From positions 1-64,000 of the forward strand of contig NZ_VRYH01000007.1 in assembly GCF_008079445.1 (NCBI RefSeq): 64,000 nt of DNA, in the 5' to 3' direction. Position numbers and translations under genes: made by a program. The notes under the pieces are model-generated. The model was not told the origin of the DNA. It searched no databases and saw only the letters and a list, made by a program, of their open reading frames with translations. This DNA is from Aidingimonas lacisalsi. Lineage in GTDB: Bacteria; Pseudomonadota; Gammaproteobacteria; Pseudomonadales; Halomonadaceae. Shown here piece by piece: positions 46,139-55,724 of this stretch. Position 1 is the first letter of the stretch; every line of letters begins with the position of its first letter.

Positions 46139-47713
46139 TCACACTCTCTGTCGAGAAGGGTGGGGGGGCTCCGTTGCGTGTGCCGAGCAGTCAAGGTTGA
46201 AATGCAGTCCCCGTGACTCGCGACGCTCGCGTGCCGCAGCCACGACCAGAGTGGCCAAGCGTGCGGCTTGATCCAGCCGACTCAGTGCGATATCCGGGGC
46301 GTGACGGGCACGTAATTCATGACTTTCCTGGCTGAGCGCGGCAAGTTGGGCCGAGGCTCGATGCAGTCCCTCGTCGTGGCGAACGATGCCGACATATTGG
46401 CTCATGATCGTACGCAGACGTTCCATCATTGCCGCGATTCTGTCAGGCGCGAGCCGAGTGGTGTGTGCAGGCGGTATGACAATGGGAGAGACGTCAGTAC
46501 CGGGTCGCGGTCTCGATGCCGCTCGTTTCAAGCGGTCGGCAGCGGCGTGAGCAAATACCAGGCACTCGAGCAGGGAATTGCTGGCCATCCGGTTGGCTCC
46601 GTGTAGTCCGGTATACGCGACCTCTCCAATCGCATAAAGGTGGGGAACGTCGGTGGCGCCTGTCAGGTCGGAAGCAATGCCGCCGCAACTGTAGTGTGCG
46701 GCCGGGACGACCGGGATGGGGCTGTCGGTGATATCCAGGCCCCGGCCGATACAGTGACCATATATCGTGGGAAATTGCCTCATTACCTGGTCCGCGGGGA
46801 GATGCGTCATATCCAGCCAGACATGGTCGCTGTGGCTACGATGCATTTCCGTATCGATGGCTCGGGCAACGATATCCCGTGGCGCTAACTCGGCACGCGG
46901 ATCGATGCTCGGCATGAACCGGTGCCCATCGAGCGTACGCAGATAGCCACCTTCACCGCGAAGCGCTTCACTGATGAGAAAAGGAGGGCCATCGGGATCG
47001 TAGAGACACGTCGGATGAAATTGTTGGAACTCCAGATTGCGTAATTCACAGCCTAGCTCGGCTGCCATCATCATGCCCTCACCGCAGGCAGGATGCGGGC
47101 TCGTCGTATGCCGGTAAAGGCCACTGGCGCCGCCGGTGGCGAGCACTGTATCGCCGGCACGCAGTTCATGGAGCCGTCCAGCGCGATCCAGGCAGCGGGC
47201 ACCCAGGCAGCCAGTGCCATCGCCAAGCAGGTCGATGACCATGAAATCGTCATGAAGAGTGATGCCGGGATGTCGCTTGACGTGATGCAGCAGCGTTTCG
47301 ATCAGGGCACGTCCGGTAGCATCGGCTGCATGGATGACGCGTCTGGCGCCATGACCGCCCTCGCGGGTCAGGTGATAGGGGTAGTGCGACCGAGGGTCGG
47401 GATCGGGAGTGAAGGGCATGCCTAGCTGAATCAGCCAATCGATGGCTTGCCGACCGTGCTCGACGGTAAAGCGCACTGCCCCGACATCACAGAGTCCGTC
47501 ACCCGCGTCGAGTGTATCCTGAATGTGTGCTTCGATATCATCATCCGGCGATAGCACAGCGGCGATCCCGCCCTGTGCCCAGCGACTGGCGCCGTGATCG
47601 TCGCTGGCTGGTCGCAACAGCGTGACGGGGCGAGTATCGGCAAGCTCTAGCGCCAGTGCCAGGCCAGCAACGCCGCCGCCGACAATCAATAGCGAAGCGG
47701 GCGTCCGCATCAT
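46139..47713 (-). CDS. nadB: L-aspartate oxidase
   Basis: A 524-residue flavoenzyme oxidising L-aspartate to iminoaspartate in NAD synthesis. The FAD site LLIVGGGVAGLALALELA is at the N-terminus, SRWAQGGIAAVL and HLTREGGHGARRV follow, and the active-site loop EFQQFHPTCLYDP and GEVAYTGLHGANRMASNSLL are intact. Start at the first Met of MMRTPAS (47713); GAGG lies about 12 bases upstream. The C-terminus is shortened slightly relative to E. coli but complete. It overlaps no neighbour; ygfX converges on it. Confidence 0.96.
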   Translation of the reverse strand: MMRTPASLLIVGGGVAGLALALELADTRPVTLLRPASDDHGASRWAQGGIAAVLSPDDDIEAHIQDTLDAGDGLCDVGAVRFTVEHGRQAIDWLIQLGMPFTPDPDPRSHYPYHLTREGGHGARRVIHAADATGRALIETLLHHVKRHPGITLHDDFMVIDLLGDGTGCLGARCLDRAGRLHELRAGDTVLATGGASGLYRHTTSPHPACGEGMMMAAELGCELRNLEFQQFHPTCLYDPDGPPFLISEALRGEGGYLRTLDGHRFMPSIDPRAELAPRDIVARAIDTEMHRSHSDHVWLDMTHLPADQVMRQFPTIYGHCIGRGLDITDSPIPVVPAAHYSCGGIASDLTGATDVPHLYAIGEVAYTGLHGANRMASNSLLECLVFAHAAADRLKRAASRPRPGTDVSPIVIPPAHTTRLAPDRIAAMMERLRTIMSQYVGIVRHDEGLHRASAQLAALSQESHELRARHAPDIALSRLDQAARLATLVVAAARERRESRGLHFNLDCSAHATEPPHPSRQRV

Positions 47714-47765
47714 CGGGCAAGGCCTCGGCAACGTGTCAACGAGTGGGATCGTACGATATGGATCA

Positions 47766-47855
47766 TGGTGCCCGGAGCCGGACTTGAACCGGCACGGAGG
47801 GTCAACCTCCGAGGGATTTTAAGTCCCTTGCGTCTACCAATTTCGCCATCCGGGC
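47766..47855 (-). tRNA. tRNA-Leu (TAA)
   Basis: Read on the minus strand it starts GCCCGGATGGCG and ends TCCGGGCACCA with the CCA encoded. A 7-bp acceptor stem, the GGTTCAAGTCC T-arm and a long variable arm identify it as type II, and the loop CTTAAAA gives anticodon TAA. A 13-bp copy of its 5' part (CCAATTTCGCCAT on the plus strand) recurs just upstream at 47861-47873. Confidence 0.97.
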
Positions 47856-47922
47856 CGTCGCCAATTTCGCCATGTCGGCGGTATCGCCAATCGGGGGAAA
47901 TCGCTTGGGAAGGAATCCAAGA

Positions 47923-47996
47923 TGGAGGCTGGAGTCGGAATCGAACCGGCGTACACGGAGTTGCAGTCCGCTGCATAACCACTCTGCCATCCAGCC
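47923..47996 (-). tRNA. tRNA-Cys (GCA)
   Basis: On the minus strand a 74-base cloverleaf starts GGCTGGATGGC and ends TCCAGCCTCCA, with U73, encoded CCA and the anticodon loop CTGCAAC giving GCA. Both features fit cysteine. Confidence 0.97.
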
Positions 47997-48029
47997 TCGT
48001 TGAGCCAATGCATTCAAAATGGCATTGAA

Positions 48030-48104
48030 TGGAGCGGGAAACGAGATTCGAACTCGCGACCCTCGCCTTGGCAAGGCGATGCTCTACCACTGAGCTATTC
48101 CCGC
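48030..48104 (-). tRNA. tRNA-Gly (GCC)
   Basis: On the minus strand a 75-base cloverleaf starts GCGGGAATAGCTC and ends TTCCCGCTCCA, with anticodon GCC in TTGCCAA and the GAGTTCGAATCTC T-arm. It leads a Gly-Cys-Leu cluster downstream of pgsA. Confidence 0.97.
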
Positions 48105-48191
48105 TGACTCGACCGCGCATTATACGTGTACGGGCTTTGCTGTCAATGTCTTGATGGTCAAGGAGTTAATAAACACAGGTTCGGGCCCCGG

Positions 48192-48740
48192 TTACATGGA
48201 GCGGCTGAGGTGCGGCCAGGCAGCACGCAGATACTGAATCATCGACCATAGCGTCAACAATGCTGCGGCATAAAGAACCACGACGCCAGCGATGGCGGGG
48301 AGTGTGCCGGGCGCGAACCCCAATAGGATCAGCAGAGCCACCATCTGCATGGTCGTCTTGAATTTCCCGGTCCAGGAAACGCCGACACTGGCGCGTTTTC
48401 CCATTTCCGCCATCCATTCGCGTAGCGCCGAGATAACGATTTCACGGCCGATGATGACCAGCGCCGGCAAGGTTAGCCAGACGGCGTCGTAACGTTCGAT
48501 GAGCAGAGCTAGCGCTACGGCCACCATCAACTTATCGGCCACTGGATCGAGGAAGGCGCCAAACGGTGTGCTCTGATCCCAGCGTCGTGCCAGGTAGCCA
48601 TCCAACCAGTCCGTCACCGAGGCGCAACCGAAGAGCAGCGCCGAAACCGGCAGACTCCAGCTATAAGGCAAATAGAATATGACGACCAGCAAAGGGATGA
48701 ACGCGATACGTGCCAGGGTGAGAAGGTTGGGAATATTCAT
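48192..48740 (-). CDS. pgsA: CDP-diacylglycerol-glycerol-3-phosphate 3-phosphatidyltransferase
   Basis: A 182-residue inner membrane enzyme making phosphatidylglycerol-phosphate. The CDP-alcohol transferase motif is complete: [10 protein letters not shown] followed by [12 protein letters not shown] supplies all Asp ligands. About four hydrophobic helices surround it. Start [12 protein letters not shown] is typical. It follows uvrC by 61 bases and precedes the tRNA cluster. Confidence 0.96.
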   Translation of the reverse strand: MNIPNLLTLARIAFIPLLVVIFYLPYSWSLPVSALLFGCASVTDWLDGYLARRWDQSTPFGAFLDPVADKLMVAVALALLIERYDAVWLTLPALVIIGREIVISALREWMAEMGKRASVGVSWTGKFKTTMQMVALLILLGFAPGTLPAIAGVVVLYAAALLTLWSMIQYLRAAWPHLSRSM

Positions 48741-48801
48741 GGAGCGCTCGCGAATCCTTGCTGATAAACGGAAATGCCCATTCTATATACCTTGGCCGGG
48801 A

Positions 48802-50616
48802 TCATCCATGTAATGCCTGGTGAATGGACGTTGCCAGGCTGGCGCTGATGCCTGGCACGCGAGCCAGTTCATCTCGACTGGCTTGACGTACGCCTTGAAG
48901 TCCGCCGAAGAAGCGTAGCAACTCACGTCGTCGTTTCGGGCCGACCCCGGGGATATCCTGCAAGGTCGATGTACGGCGTCGCTTGTCACGCTTGGCTCGA
49001 TGGCCACTTATCGCGAAGCGGTGGGCTTCGTCACGGATATGTTGAATCAGATGAAGTGCTGGCGACGATCCTTCGAGATTGAGTGTACGGTCGACGGTTT
49101 CGAGGAAGAGTGTTTCCAGCCCGGGTTTGCGTGTCGTCCCCTTGGCGACACCGAGGAGCAGGACGTCATTGACGCCGAGGTCGGCGAAGACATCGCGTGC
49201 CATGTTCAGTTGTCCTTTTCCCCCGTCCACCAGCAGGACGTCCGGCCGTTTCCCTTCGCCGTTGACCATGCGTTTGAAACGTCGGGTCAACGCTTGTTTC
49301 ATGGCTGCATAGTCGTCTCCGGCAGCCACGCCATCGATATTGTAGCGTCGGTAATCTTCCTTGACGGGGCCTTGGGGTCCGAACACCACACAGGAGGCGA
49401 CCGTGGCTTCCCCATGGCTGTGACTGATATCGAAACACTCCAGTCGTTGCAGCGGCTCGTCGAACTGTAGTGCGTCTTTCAATGTGTCGAGGCGTTTCTC
49501 CATTTGGGATTGATCGGCCAACTGGCTGGCAAGTTGCTGGTCGGCATTGGTTTGTGCCAGTTGCAACCATTGTGCGCGATGGCCGCGAACTTCACTGGTC
49601 AGGCGAATACGCTTGCCGGCACGTTCCGTCAAAGCGCCCTGTAGCAGGTCTCTGTCAGGAAGCGGGTGCGAGGTGATGACCTCGTTGGGTAGCTCACGTC
49701 CCTGGCCAAGATAGTACTGGCTGACGAACTCACCGAGCAGGGCCTCCGGCCCCAGGTCCAGGCCGTTTTCCGGGCGATGATGACGGGCGCCGAGCATGCG
49801 ACCTTGACGCACTGTCAGGACCGAAACGCTGAGGCCGCCAGGCCGGTCGGCCAGTGCGAAGACATCGGCGTCTCCGCCGTCGGTATCGACGAACTGCCGT
49901 GATTGCAACTGACGTAGCTGCTGTATCTGGTCGCGCAGCCGGGCGGCTTCCTCGAACTGCAATGCGTTGCTGGCTGCCTCCATGGCATTGGTCAGGGCAT
50001 CCGTGACTTGTTCGCTCTTGCCTTGTAAACACATGATGGCGTGCTCGACGTCACGTCGGTAATCGGATTCGCTGATATAGCCGACGCAGGGAGCACTACA
50101 GCGATTGATCTGGTATTGAAGACAGGGGCGCGTACGATTCTCGAAGACGCTATCTTCACAGTTGCGCGTGCGAAAGATCTTCTGCATCAGTGACAGGCTC
50201 TCGCGTACGGCGGTGCTGCTGGGGTAGGGCCCCAGGTAACGGCCGTCATCACGCCGGATTCGGGCCCGCTTGTACTCCAGTGCCGGGTAGGGATGGCGGT
50301 CGCTGACGAATACGAACGGATAGGACTTGTCGTCACGCAGCAGGATATTGTAAGGCGGGCGTAACTCCTTGATCAGCGATTGTTCCAACAGCAGCGCTTC
50401 GAGCTCACTGCGAGTGACCGTGGTCTGGATGTCTGCGATACGGGCAACCAGTGCCTGAGTCTTGGCATTGAGATTACCGCGGAAATAGCTGGCCAGACGG
50501 GACTTTAGCCGTTTGGCTTTGCCCACATACAACGTGTTCCCCTGGTCGTCGAACATGCGATAGACACCAGGTGATGCGCTGACGGTGCTGAGGAATTGCT
50601 TGGCGTTGAAACTCAT
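48802..50616 (-). CDS. uvrC: excinuclease ABC subunit C
   Basis: A 604-residue nucleotide excision repair nuclease making both incisions. The N-terminal GIY-YIG domain (SPGVYRMFDDQGNTLYVGKA), the UvrB-binding UVR helix (about 200-235), the RNase H-like domain (ECFDISHSHGEATVASCVVF, LLVDGGKGQLNMA) and tandem C-terminal HhH motifs (IPGVGPKRRRELL, VPGISASLA) are in the expected order. Part of the gacA-uvrC-pgsA block. Confidence 0.97.
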   Translation of the reverse strand: MSFNAKQFLSTVSASPGVYRMFDDQGNTLYVGKAKRLKSRLASYFRGNLNAKTQALVARIADIQTTVTRSELEALLLEQSLIKELRPPYNILLRDDKSYPFVFVSDRHPYPALEYKRARIRRDDGRYLGPYPSSTAVRESLSLMQKIFRTRNCEDSVFENRTRPCLQYQINRCSAPCVGYISESDYRRDVEHAIMCLQGKSEQVTDALTNAMEAASNALQFEEAARLRDQIQQLRQLQSRQFVDTDGGDADVFALADRPGGLSVSVLTVRQGRMLGARHHRPENGLDLGPEALLGEFVSQYYLGQGRELPNEVITSHPLPDRDLLQGALTERAGKRIRLTSEVRGHRAQWLQLAQTNADQQLASQLADQSQMEKRLDTLKDALQFDEPLQRLECFDISHSHGEATVASCVVFGPQGPVKEDYRRYNIDGVAAGDDYAAMKQALTRRFKRMVNGEGKRPDVLLVDGGKGQLNMARDVFADLGVNDVLLLGVAKGTTRKPGLETLFLETVDRTLNLEGSSPALHLIQHIRDEAHRFAISGHRAKRDKRRRTSTLQDIPGVGPKRRRELLRFFGGLQGVRQASRDELARVPGISASLATSIHQALHG

Positions 50617-50767
50617 GCGGGTGCCAGTACCACTATACCGGGTTATGGGTCGGCCATTAGTTTATCAGAGCCTGCTTGGCAGGTATTCAGAGTCATCTCT
50701 CCAGTCAATCGGAGCGTGGATGACATGATATTGGGTGCACGCCCTTCCGGATCAAGGCCGAGAGATG

Positions 50768-51415
50768 TCAGGTTTCGCTTCGATAGCCATCGACTAGGCC
50801 GTAGCGGAGCCCTAGGTGGGTCAATTCGACATCGGAAGTGACACCGAGTTTCTCGAAGATTCGGTAGCGATAGGTATTCACGGTTTTGGGGCTCAGGAAA
50901 AGACTGTCGGAGATTTCGCTGACCCGCTGGCAGTTGACGATCATGATGGCAACTTGCAGCTCGCGGTGCGATAGATTATCGAAAGGGTTGTCCTCGGAGT
51001 CGATTCTCGCGAGCACCAGGCGCTGAGCGATTTCGGGGCTGATATAGCGCTGTCCGGCAAAGACGGTACGTATGGCCATGACCATATCGGTGGGTTCCGC
51101 CCCTTTGCTGATGAAACCGCTGGCACCGGCATCCAGCAGGCGTTGAGCGAAAGTGTCATCGAGGAAGGCAGTCAATACCAGCACATGGACATTGGCGATA
51201 CCGCTGGCGATCTTGCGTGTCGCCTCCAGCCCGCCGATACCCGGCATGCGGATGTCCATGAGCACGATGTCCGGGTGCACCTGGCGGGCCAAGGCAATGG
51301 CACCTTCACCATCGACGGCTTCACCGACGACGGTGATGCCTTCTTCAGCGTCCAGCAGCCGGGCGATACTGGCCCGTACTATATGGTGATCGTCTGCGAC
51401 TAGAACCTTGATCAA
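50768..51415 (-). CDS. gacA: response regulator GacA/UvrY
   Basis: A 215-residue NarL-family regulator. The receiver domain has acidic pair ADDH, phosphoacceptor Asp in IVLMDIRMPG (near residue 54) and Lys in GFISKGA. The C-terminal LuxR-type HTH runs from about 148, with NLSHRELQVAIMIV and LSPKTVNTYRYRI. GacA is activated by the GacS/BarA kinase and drives Csr small RNAs. The gene order gacA-uvrC is conserved in gammaproteobacteria, supporting the name. It is 151 bases from uvrC. Confidence 0.95.
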   Translation of the reverse strand: MIKVLVADDHHIVRASIARLLDAEEGITVVGEAVDGEGAIALARQVHPDIVLMDIRMPGIGGLEATRKIASGIANVHVLVLTAFLDDTFAQRLLDAGASGFISKGAEPTDMVMAIRTVFAGQRYISPEIAQRLVLARIDSEDNPFDNLSHRELQVAIMIVNCQRVSEISDSLFLSPKTVNTYRYRIFEKLGVTSDVELTHLGLRYGLVDGYRSET

Positions 51416-51629
51416 AAGAACACTCGCTACCTAGAAGGCCTGGTTGCCGGATGCGGCCATCCGTGACCGCAGGAAGCCACTATATTAGCTGTGAATGGCT
51501 TATCTATCCAGACAGTCAATAGTCAATGTGCGATGTGTCAAAATGAGTCGCCAAGAGTTGACGGCGCATGGGTGGTTACTTATCATGCTTTGCGTTCTGG
51601 GGCTGCATGTTCACGCAGTTTCCGGTAGT

Positions 51630-51705
51630 GGGGCCTTAGCTCAGCTGGGAGAGCGCAACACTGGCAGTGTTGAGGTCAGCGGTTCGAGCCCGCTAGGCTC
51701 CACCA
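51630..51705 (+). tRNA. tRNA-Ala (GGC)
   Basis: A 76-base cloverleaf starting GGGGCCTTAGCTCAG and ending AGGCTCCACCA, with CCA encoded and a G3-U70 wobble, the main identity element of alanine tRNA. The anticodon loop CTGGCAG gives GGC. It stands alone between gacA and argF, with a terminator 15 bases downstream. Confidence 0.97.
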
Positions 51706-51719
51706 TATGGATACTAAGA

Positions 51720-51757
51720 GAAAGCCGCCATGCATTTCGCATTGGCGGCTTTCTTGT
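51720..51757 (+). terminator. terminator after tRNA-Ala
   Basis: GAAAGCCGCCA (51720-51730) pairs with TGGCGGCTTTC (51743-51753) around a 12-base loop and is followed by TTGT. It ends the tRNA transcript. Confidence 0.75.
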
Positions 51758-51797
51758 ATCGGCTGAGTCAGGAGGCTGGGCGCCGTCCCGGGCCGAT

Positions 51798-52718
51798 TCA
51801 ATGCTCGATGCGGCCCAGCAATAGAAACTCAAGCAGTGCCTTCTGGGCATGCAGCCGGTTACCGGCCTCTTGCCAGACCACGGCACGCGGGTCATCGAGC
51901 AATGTTTCACTGATCTCCTCGCCACGGTGTGCCGGCAGGCAGTGCAGGAAAATGGCATCGTTTGACGCCCTGTCCAGCAAAGCTTCGGTGACCTGAAAAC
52001 CCTTGAAGTCAGTTTCACGGCGGGCTTGTTCCTCTTCCTGACCCATTGAAGCCCAGACATCGGTCGTTACGAGATCGGCCCCGTCGACGGCCGCTTGGGG
52101 ATCACGCAGGATAGTGACACGATCACCGGCTGCTGCGGTGATGGCGGAGTCAGGATCATAGCCTTCGGGACAGCAGATACGCAGATTGAAGTCGAATTGA
52201 CGCGCTGCATTGATCCAGGAGTGGCACATGTTATTGCCATCACCGATCCATACGGCGGTCCTGCCACGGATGTTGCCGTGCCGTTCGGCCCAGGTCATGA
52301 CGTCGGCAAGCAACTGACAGGGATGGTAATCGTCGGTGAGGGCGTTGATGACCGGCACCTCGCTGGCGGTCGCAAAGGCATGCAGGTCGTCATGGGAAAA
52401 CGTACGGATCATGACCGCATCGACCATTTCGGACAGCACCCTGGCCGTGTCCCCGATCGGTTCGCCACGACCTAGCTGCGTGTCGCGCGGAGACAGGAAG
52501 AGAGCATGGCCGCCGAATTGTGCCATGGCAGTTTCGAAGGAAACGCGCGTGCGAGTCGACGATTTCTCGAAAATCATCGCGAGCGTACGATTGCTGAAGG
52601 GGGTATAGGTCGGTCCATGCGTCTTGAGGCCATTCTTGATGGTAATGGCACGTTGTATGAGATAGGCCAACTCATCGGATGACAGATCAAGCAGGGTCAG
52701 GAAGTGGCGGGTTGCCAT
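51798..52718 (-). CDS. argF: ornithine carbamoyltransferase
   Basis: A 306-residue arginine-pathway enzyme making citrulline. The carbamoyl phosphate motif [10 protein letters not shown], the ornithine loop ([14 protein letters not shown]) and the active-site [11 protein letters not shown] are all intact. Length is that of anabolic OTCs. argG, the next enzyme of the pathway, lies 1.5 kb away on the opposite strand with grxD and rnt between. Confidence 0.97.
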   Translation of the reverse strand: MATRHFLTLLDLSSDELAYLIQRAITIKNGLKTHGPTYTPFSNRTLAMIFEKSSTRTRVSFETAMAQFGGHALFLSPRDTQLGRGEPIGDTARVLSEMVDAVMIRTFSHDDLHAFATASEVPVINALTDDYHPCQLLADVMTWAERHGNIRGRTAVWIGDGNNMCHSWINAARQFDFNLRICCPEGYDPDSAITAAAGDRVTILRDPQAAVDGADLVTTDVWASMGQEEEQARRETDFKGFQVTEALLDRASNDAIFLHCLPAHRGEEISETLLDDPRAVVWQEAGNRLHAQKALLEFLLLGRIEH

Positions 52719-52919
52719 GGCATCGCTCCGCGAAGAAAAACTTCCATCCTAGCCAGAAGCCCGGTGACGCGCAATCACTCGTAGGCGTGGTTGCGACTAG
52801 GGGTGTTTTCAGCGTCCCGGCATCAGTAGAATGTGATGACGACCATTAGTCGACCACTGCACTCAGGTATTTACCTGCTGTGTCATGCTGGTCGATGGAG
52901 ACTTTTGTGGAGGCTTGTC

Positions 52920-53270
52920 ATGAGTGAGACCGTCGAAAAAATCGAGCAGCAGATTCGTGAGAACCCCATTCTCATCTACATGAAGGGGACGCCTCAATTA
53001 CCGCAATGCGGATTCTCTGCTCAAACTGTGCAGGCGTTGATGGCATGTGGTGAGCGATTCGCGTTCGTCAATGTGCTCGACAATCCGGACATTCGCGCGG
53101 AGCTGCCTAAAGTCGGCAATTGGCCGACCTTCCCGCAATTATGGGTTGAAGGGGAGCTCGTCGGCGGCTGCGATATCGTGGCCGAAATGTATCAGAACGG
53201 CGAACTCGAAACCCTGATCAAGGAAGCAGCATCTCGAGCGGGCGCCAGTGAGGATCAGAACGACGCTTGA
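52920..53270 (+). CDS. grxD: monothiol glutaredoxin, Grx4 family
   Basis: A 116-residue Fe-S cluster carrier. The monothiol active site CGFS lies in TPQLPQCGFSAQTVQ; WPTFPQLWVEGELVGGCDI binds glutathione. GGAGG lies 7 bases before ATG 52920, the start that gives family length; a longer upstream frame is not conserved. It is convergent with rnt, 33 bases apart. Confidence 0.95.
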   Translation: MSETVEKIEQQIRENPILIYMKGTPQLPQCGFSAQTVQALMACGERFAFVNVLDNPDIRAELPKVGNWPTFPQLWVEGELVGGCDIVAEMYQNGELETLIKEAASRAGASEDQNDA

Positions 53271-53303
53271 GTCGTTGATGCCGGGCGAATGGCGGCATGT
53301 GGG

Positions 53304-53969
53304 TCAGTCTTCCTCCATGCCCTGTTCGCGCTGGGCCAGATTCCAGCCACCAAGATCCTTGAAACGGTTGACGATCGTACAGAACAATTCCGCGGTGCGT
53401 TCGGTATCGTAGCGTGCCGAGTGTGCTTCCGTATTGTCGAACTCGATACCGGCTGCACGGCAGGCTTTGGCCAGCACTGTCTGGCCATAGACGAGCCCTG
53501 ACAGGGTTGCGGTGTCGAAGCTCGAGAAAGGGTGGAAGGGGTTGCGCTTGATGTTGCAGCGATTGGCCGCAGCATTCAGGAAACCATGGTCGAAAGCCGC
53601 GTTATGCCCCACCAGGATGGCGCGCGTGCATTGGTTTCCCTTGATCGCCTTGCGCACCGGGCGAAAAATTTCCCCCAGGGCTTCCTGTTCCGAGAGTGCG
53701 ATTCTTTTGCGTAGTGGGTCGTCGAGCTTGATCCCCGTAAAATCCAGAGCAGATTGTTCGATGTTGGCTTGCTCGAAGGGTTCGATGTGGAATGCGTAGG
53801 TGGCATCCGGTATGAGATTACCCTCGGGGTCCATGCAGAGGGTGACGGCAGCCATTTCCAGAATGGCATCACGCTGGGGGTCGAACCCGCCCGTCTCGAT
53901 ATCCACCACAACGGGCAGGTAACTGCGGAAACGTTGCGCCATCAACTCGCGAGCATGTGCCTCGCTCAT
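53304..53969 (-). CDS. rnt: ribonuclease T
   Basis: A 221-residue DEDDh 3'-5' exonuclease trimming tRNA and other stable RNA 3' ends. Exo I is [20 protein letters not shown], Exo [16 protein letters not shown], Exo III the [14 protein letters not shown] stretch with its catalytic His and Asp. Basic N-terminal residues typical of RNase T precede Exo I. grxD as neighbour is common in gammaproteobacteria. Confidence 0.95.
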   Translation of the reverse strand: MSEAHARELMAQRFRSYLPVVVDIETGGFDPQRDAILEMAAVTLCMDPEGNLIPDATYAFHIEPFEQANIEQSALDFTGIKLDDPLRKRIALSEQEALGEIFRPVRKAIKGNQCTRAILVGHNAAFDHGFLNAAANRCNIKRNPFHPFSSFDTATLSGLVYGQTVLAKACRAAGIEFDNTEAHSARYDTERTAELFCTIVNRFKDLGGWNLAQREQGMEED

Positions 53970-54110
53970 TCATTTCTCCCTAACCCAAGATATGACACAC
54001 CCTGCCTTTGATGTTGCCTCGTTGTCAGGCGTCGGCTAGCGACGAAACGTCGCTGCCAAGGGCTGCGCGCCAGTCTAGCAGCTTTGATGGTGGAGCGTCG
54101 CGTGGGGCGG

Positions 54111-54139
54111 TATTCGTGACGCTCCAACAACGCTATAAT
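54111..54139 (+). promoter_or_regulatory. candidate argG promoter
   Basis: A perfect TATAAT (54134-54139) lies 34 bases before the argG start codon; the matching -35 (TATTCG at 54111) is poor, suggesting activation by a factor. I saw no clear ArgR operator. Confidence 0.4.
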
Positions 54140-54172
54140 CTAATGATTCACTATGAGTTACAGGAGCCCAGA

Positions 54173-55393
54173 ATGTCCGATGTCAAGAAGGTCGTGCTTG
54201 CCTACTCCGGCGGCCTGGACACGTCCGTGATCGTCAAATGGTTGCAGGAAACCTATGATTGCGAAGTGGTGACCTTCACCGCCGACATCGGTCAGGGTGA
54301 GGAAGTCGAGCCCGCACGCGCCAAGGCACAGGCACTGGGTGTCAAGGAGATCTACATAGAAGATCTGCGCGAGGAGTTCGTTCGGGATTACGTCTATCCG
54401 ATGTTTCGGGCCAATACGATATACGAAGGTGAATACCTGCTCGGTACTTCCATCGCCCGGCCGCTGATCACCAAGCGCTTGATCGATATCGCCAACGAGA
54501 CTGGCGCCGATGCCATTGCCCATGGGGCGACCGGTAAAGGCAACGACCAGGTGCGTTTCGAACTGGGTGCCTATGCGCTCAAACCGGGAGTCAAGGTCAT
54601 CGCTCCTTGGCGTGAGTGGGATTTGACGTCGCGCGAGAAACTGATGGCCTATTGCGAGGCGCATGAGATCCCCGTCGATTTTGCCGCTAACAAGAAGAAG
54701 TCACCGTATTCGATGGATGCCAACCTGCTGCATATCTCCTATGAAGGCGGCATTCTCGAAGATCCCTGGGCGGAAGCCGAAGAGGACATGTGGCGGTGGA
54801 GCGTCTCTCCCGAGGCAGCTCCCGATACGCCGACTTACGTCGAGCTGACCTTCGAGCAAGGCGACATCGTGGCCATCGATGGTGAACGGCTCAAGCCCCA
54901 TGAGGTGCTTAGCAAGCTCAATGCGCTGGGGGGCGACAACGGCATCGGTCGTCTCGATATCGTCGAGAACCGTTATGTCGGCATGAAATCCCGTGGCTGC
55001 TACGAAACTCCGGGTGGCAACATCATGCTGCGTGCCCATCGCGCCATCGAATCCTTGACGCTGGATCGCGAAGCGGCTCACCTGAAAGACGAACTGATGC
55101 CGAAGTATGCCGAAGTGATTTACAACGGTTATTGGTGGAGCCCCGAGCGCAAGGCGTTACAGGCGGCCATTGACGAGACCCAGCAGCATGTTTCCGGCGT
55201 GGTGCGCATGAAGCTCTACAAGGGAAGTGCAACCGTGGCCGGACGTAAGTCGGATCAGTCGTTGTTCGATGAGTCGATTGCGACCTTCGAGGATGATGCC
55301 GGGGCGTACGATCAGAAAGACGCCGAAGGCTTCATCAAGCTGAATGCGCTGCGCTTGCGTATCGCCGCATCCAAAGGCAGAAACGCTCGTTGA
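54173..55393 (+). CDS. argG: argininosuccinate synthase
   Basis: A 406-residue ATP-dependent enzyme joining citrulline and aspartate. The P-loop [10 protein letters not shown] opens the protein; [13 protein letters not shown] and the [11 protein letters not shown] segment are intact. ATG 54173 has AGGAG 7 bases upstream and fits family length. A long frame upstream of this start has no family similarity. It is followed by the HlyU-like gene after 19 bases. Confidence 0.97.
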   Translation: MSDVKKVVLAYSGGLDTSVIVKWLQETYDCEVVTFTADIGQGEEVEPARAKAQALGVKEIYIEDLREEFVRDYVYPMFRANTIYEGEYLLGTSIARPLITKRLIDIANETGADAIAHGATGKGNDQVRFELGAYALKPGVKVIAPWREWDLTSREKLMAYCEAHEIPVDFAANKKKSPYSMDANLLHISYEGGILEDPWAEAEEDMWRWSVSPEAAPDTPTYVELTFEQGDIVAIDGERLKPHEVLSKLNALGGDNGIGRLDIVENRYVGMKSRGCYETPGGNIMLRAHRAIESLTLDREAAHLKDELMPKYAEVIYNGYWWSPERKALQAAIDETQQHVSGVVRMKLYKGSATVAGRKSDQSLFDESIATFEDDAGAYDQKDAEGFIKLNALRLRIAASKGRNAR

Positions 55394-55412
55394 ACGCCAG
55401 GAGGGAGGTCGC

Positions 55413-55709
55413 ATGCTGAAGAAACTATTGGCCGGTTGGTTCGGTGGCGGCGATGAGACCTCCTCTGAAGCGGAACCGGTGGAGTACAACGGTTATCTTA
55501 TCGTCGCCGATCCTCAGGATGTCGGTGGGCAATATCGCGTTAGCGGATGGATTCGCAAGCCGGTCGAAGGCGGTGAAATGCTGGAACATCGCTTCGAGCG
55601 CTCGGACGTCGTGGCAGGCCGTGACGCTTGTGAGGAACTGATGATCAGCAAGGCCCAGCGCTTCATCGATGACCTGGGCGATGATATGTTCGATTCCTCC
55701 TCCTCATGA
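55413..55709 (+). CDS. HlyU family protein
   Basis: A 98-residue protein matching the HlyU family: an N-terminal WFGGGDE stretch, VEYNGYLIVADPQDVGGQYR, a basic/aromatic strand SGWIRKPVEG, HRFERSDV and the closing AQRFIDDLGDDMF helix. HlyU was described as a haemolysin activator in Vibrio, but most homologues have no known role, so the name indicates family only. GGAGGG lies upstream. Possibly cotranscribed with argG and the DUF294 gene. Confidence 0.85.
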   Translation: MLKKLLAGWFGGGDETSSEAEPVEYNGYLIVADPQDVGGQYRVSGWIRKPVEGGEMLEHRFERSDVVAGRDACEELMISKAQRFIDDLGDDMFDSSSS

Positions 55710-55724
55710 GTCAGTCGAGGCGCT

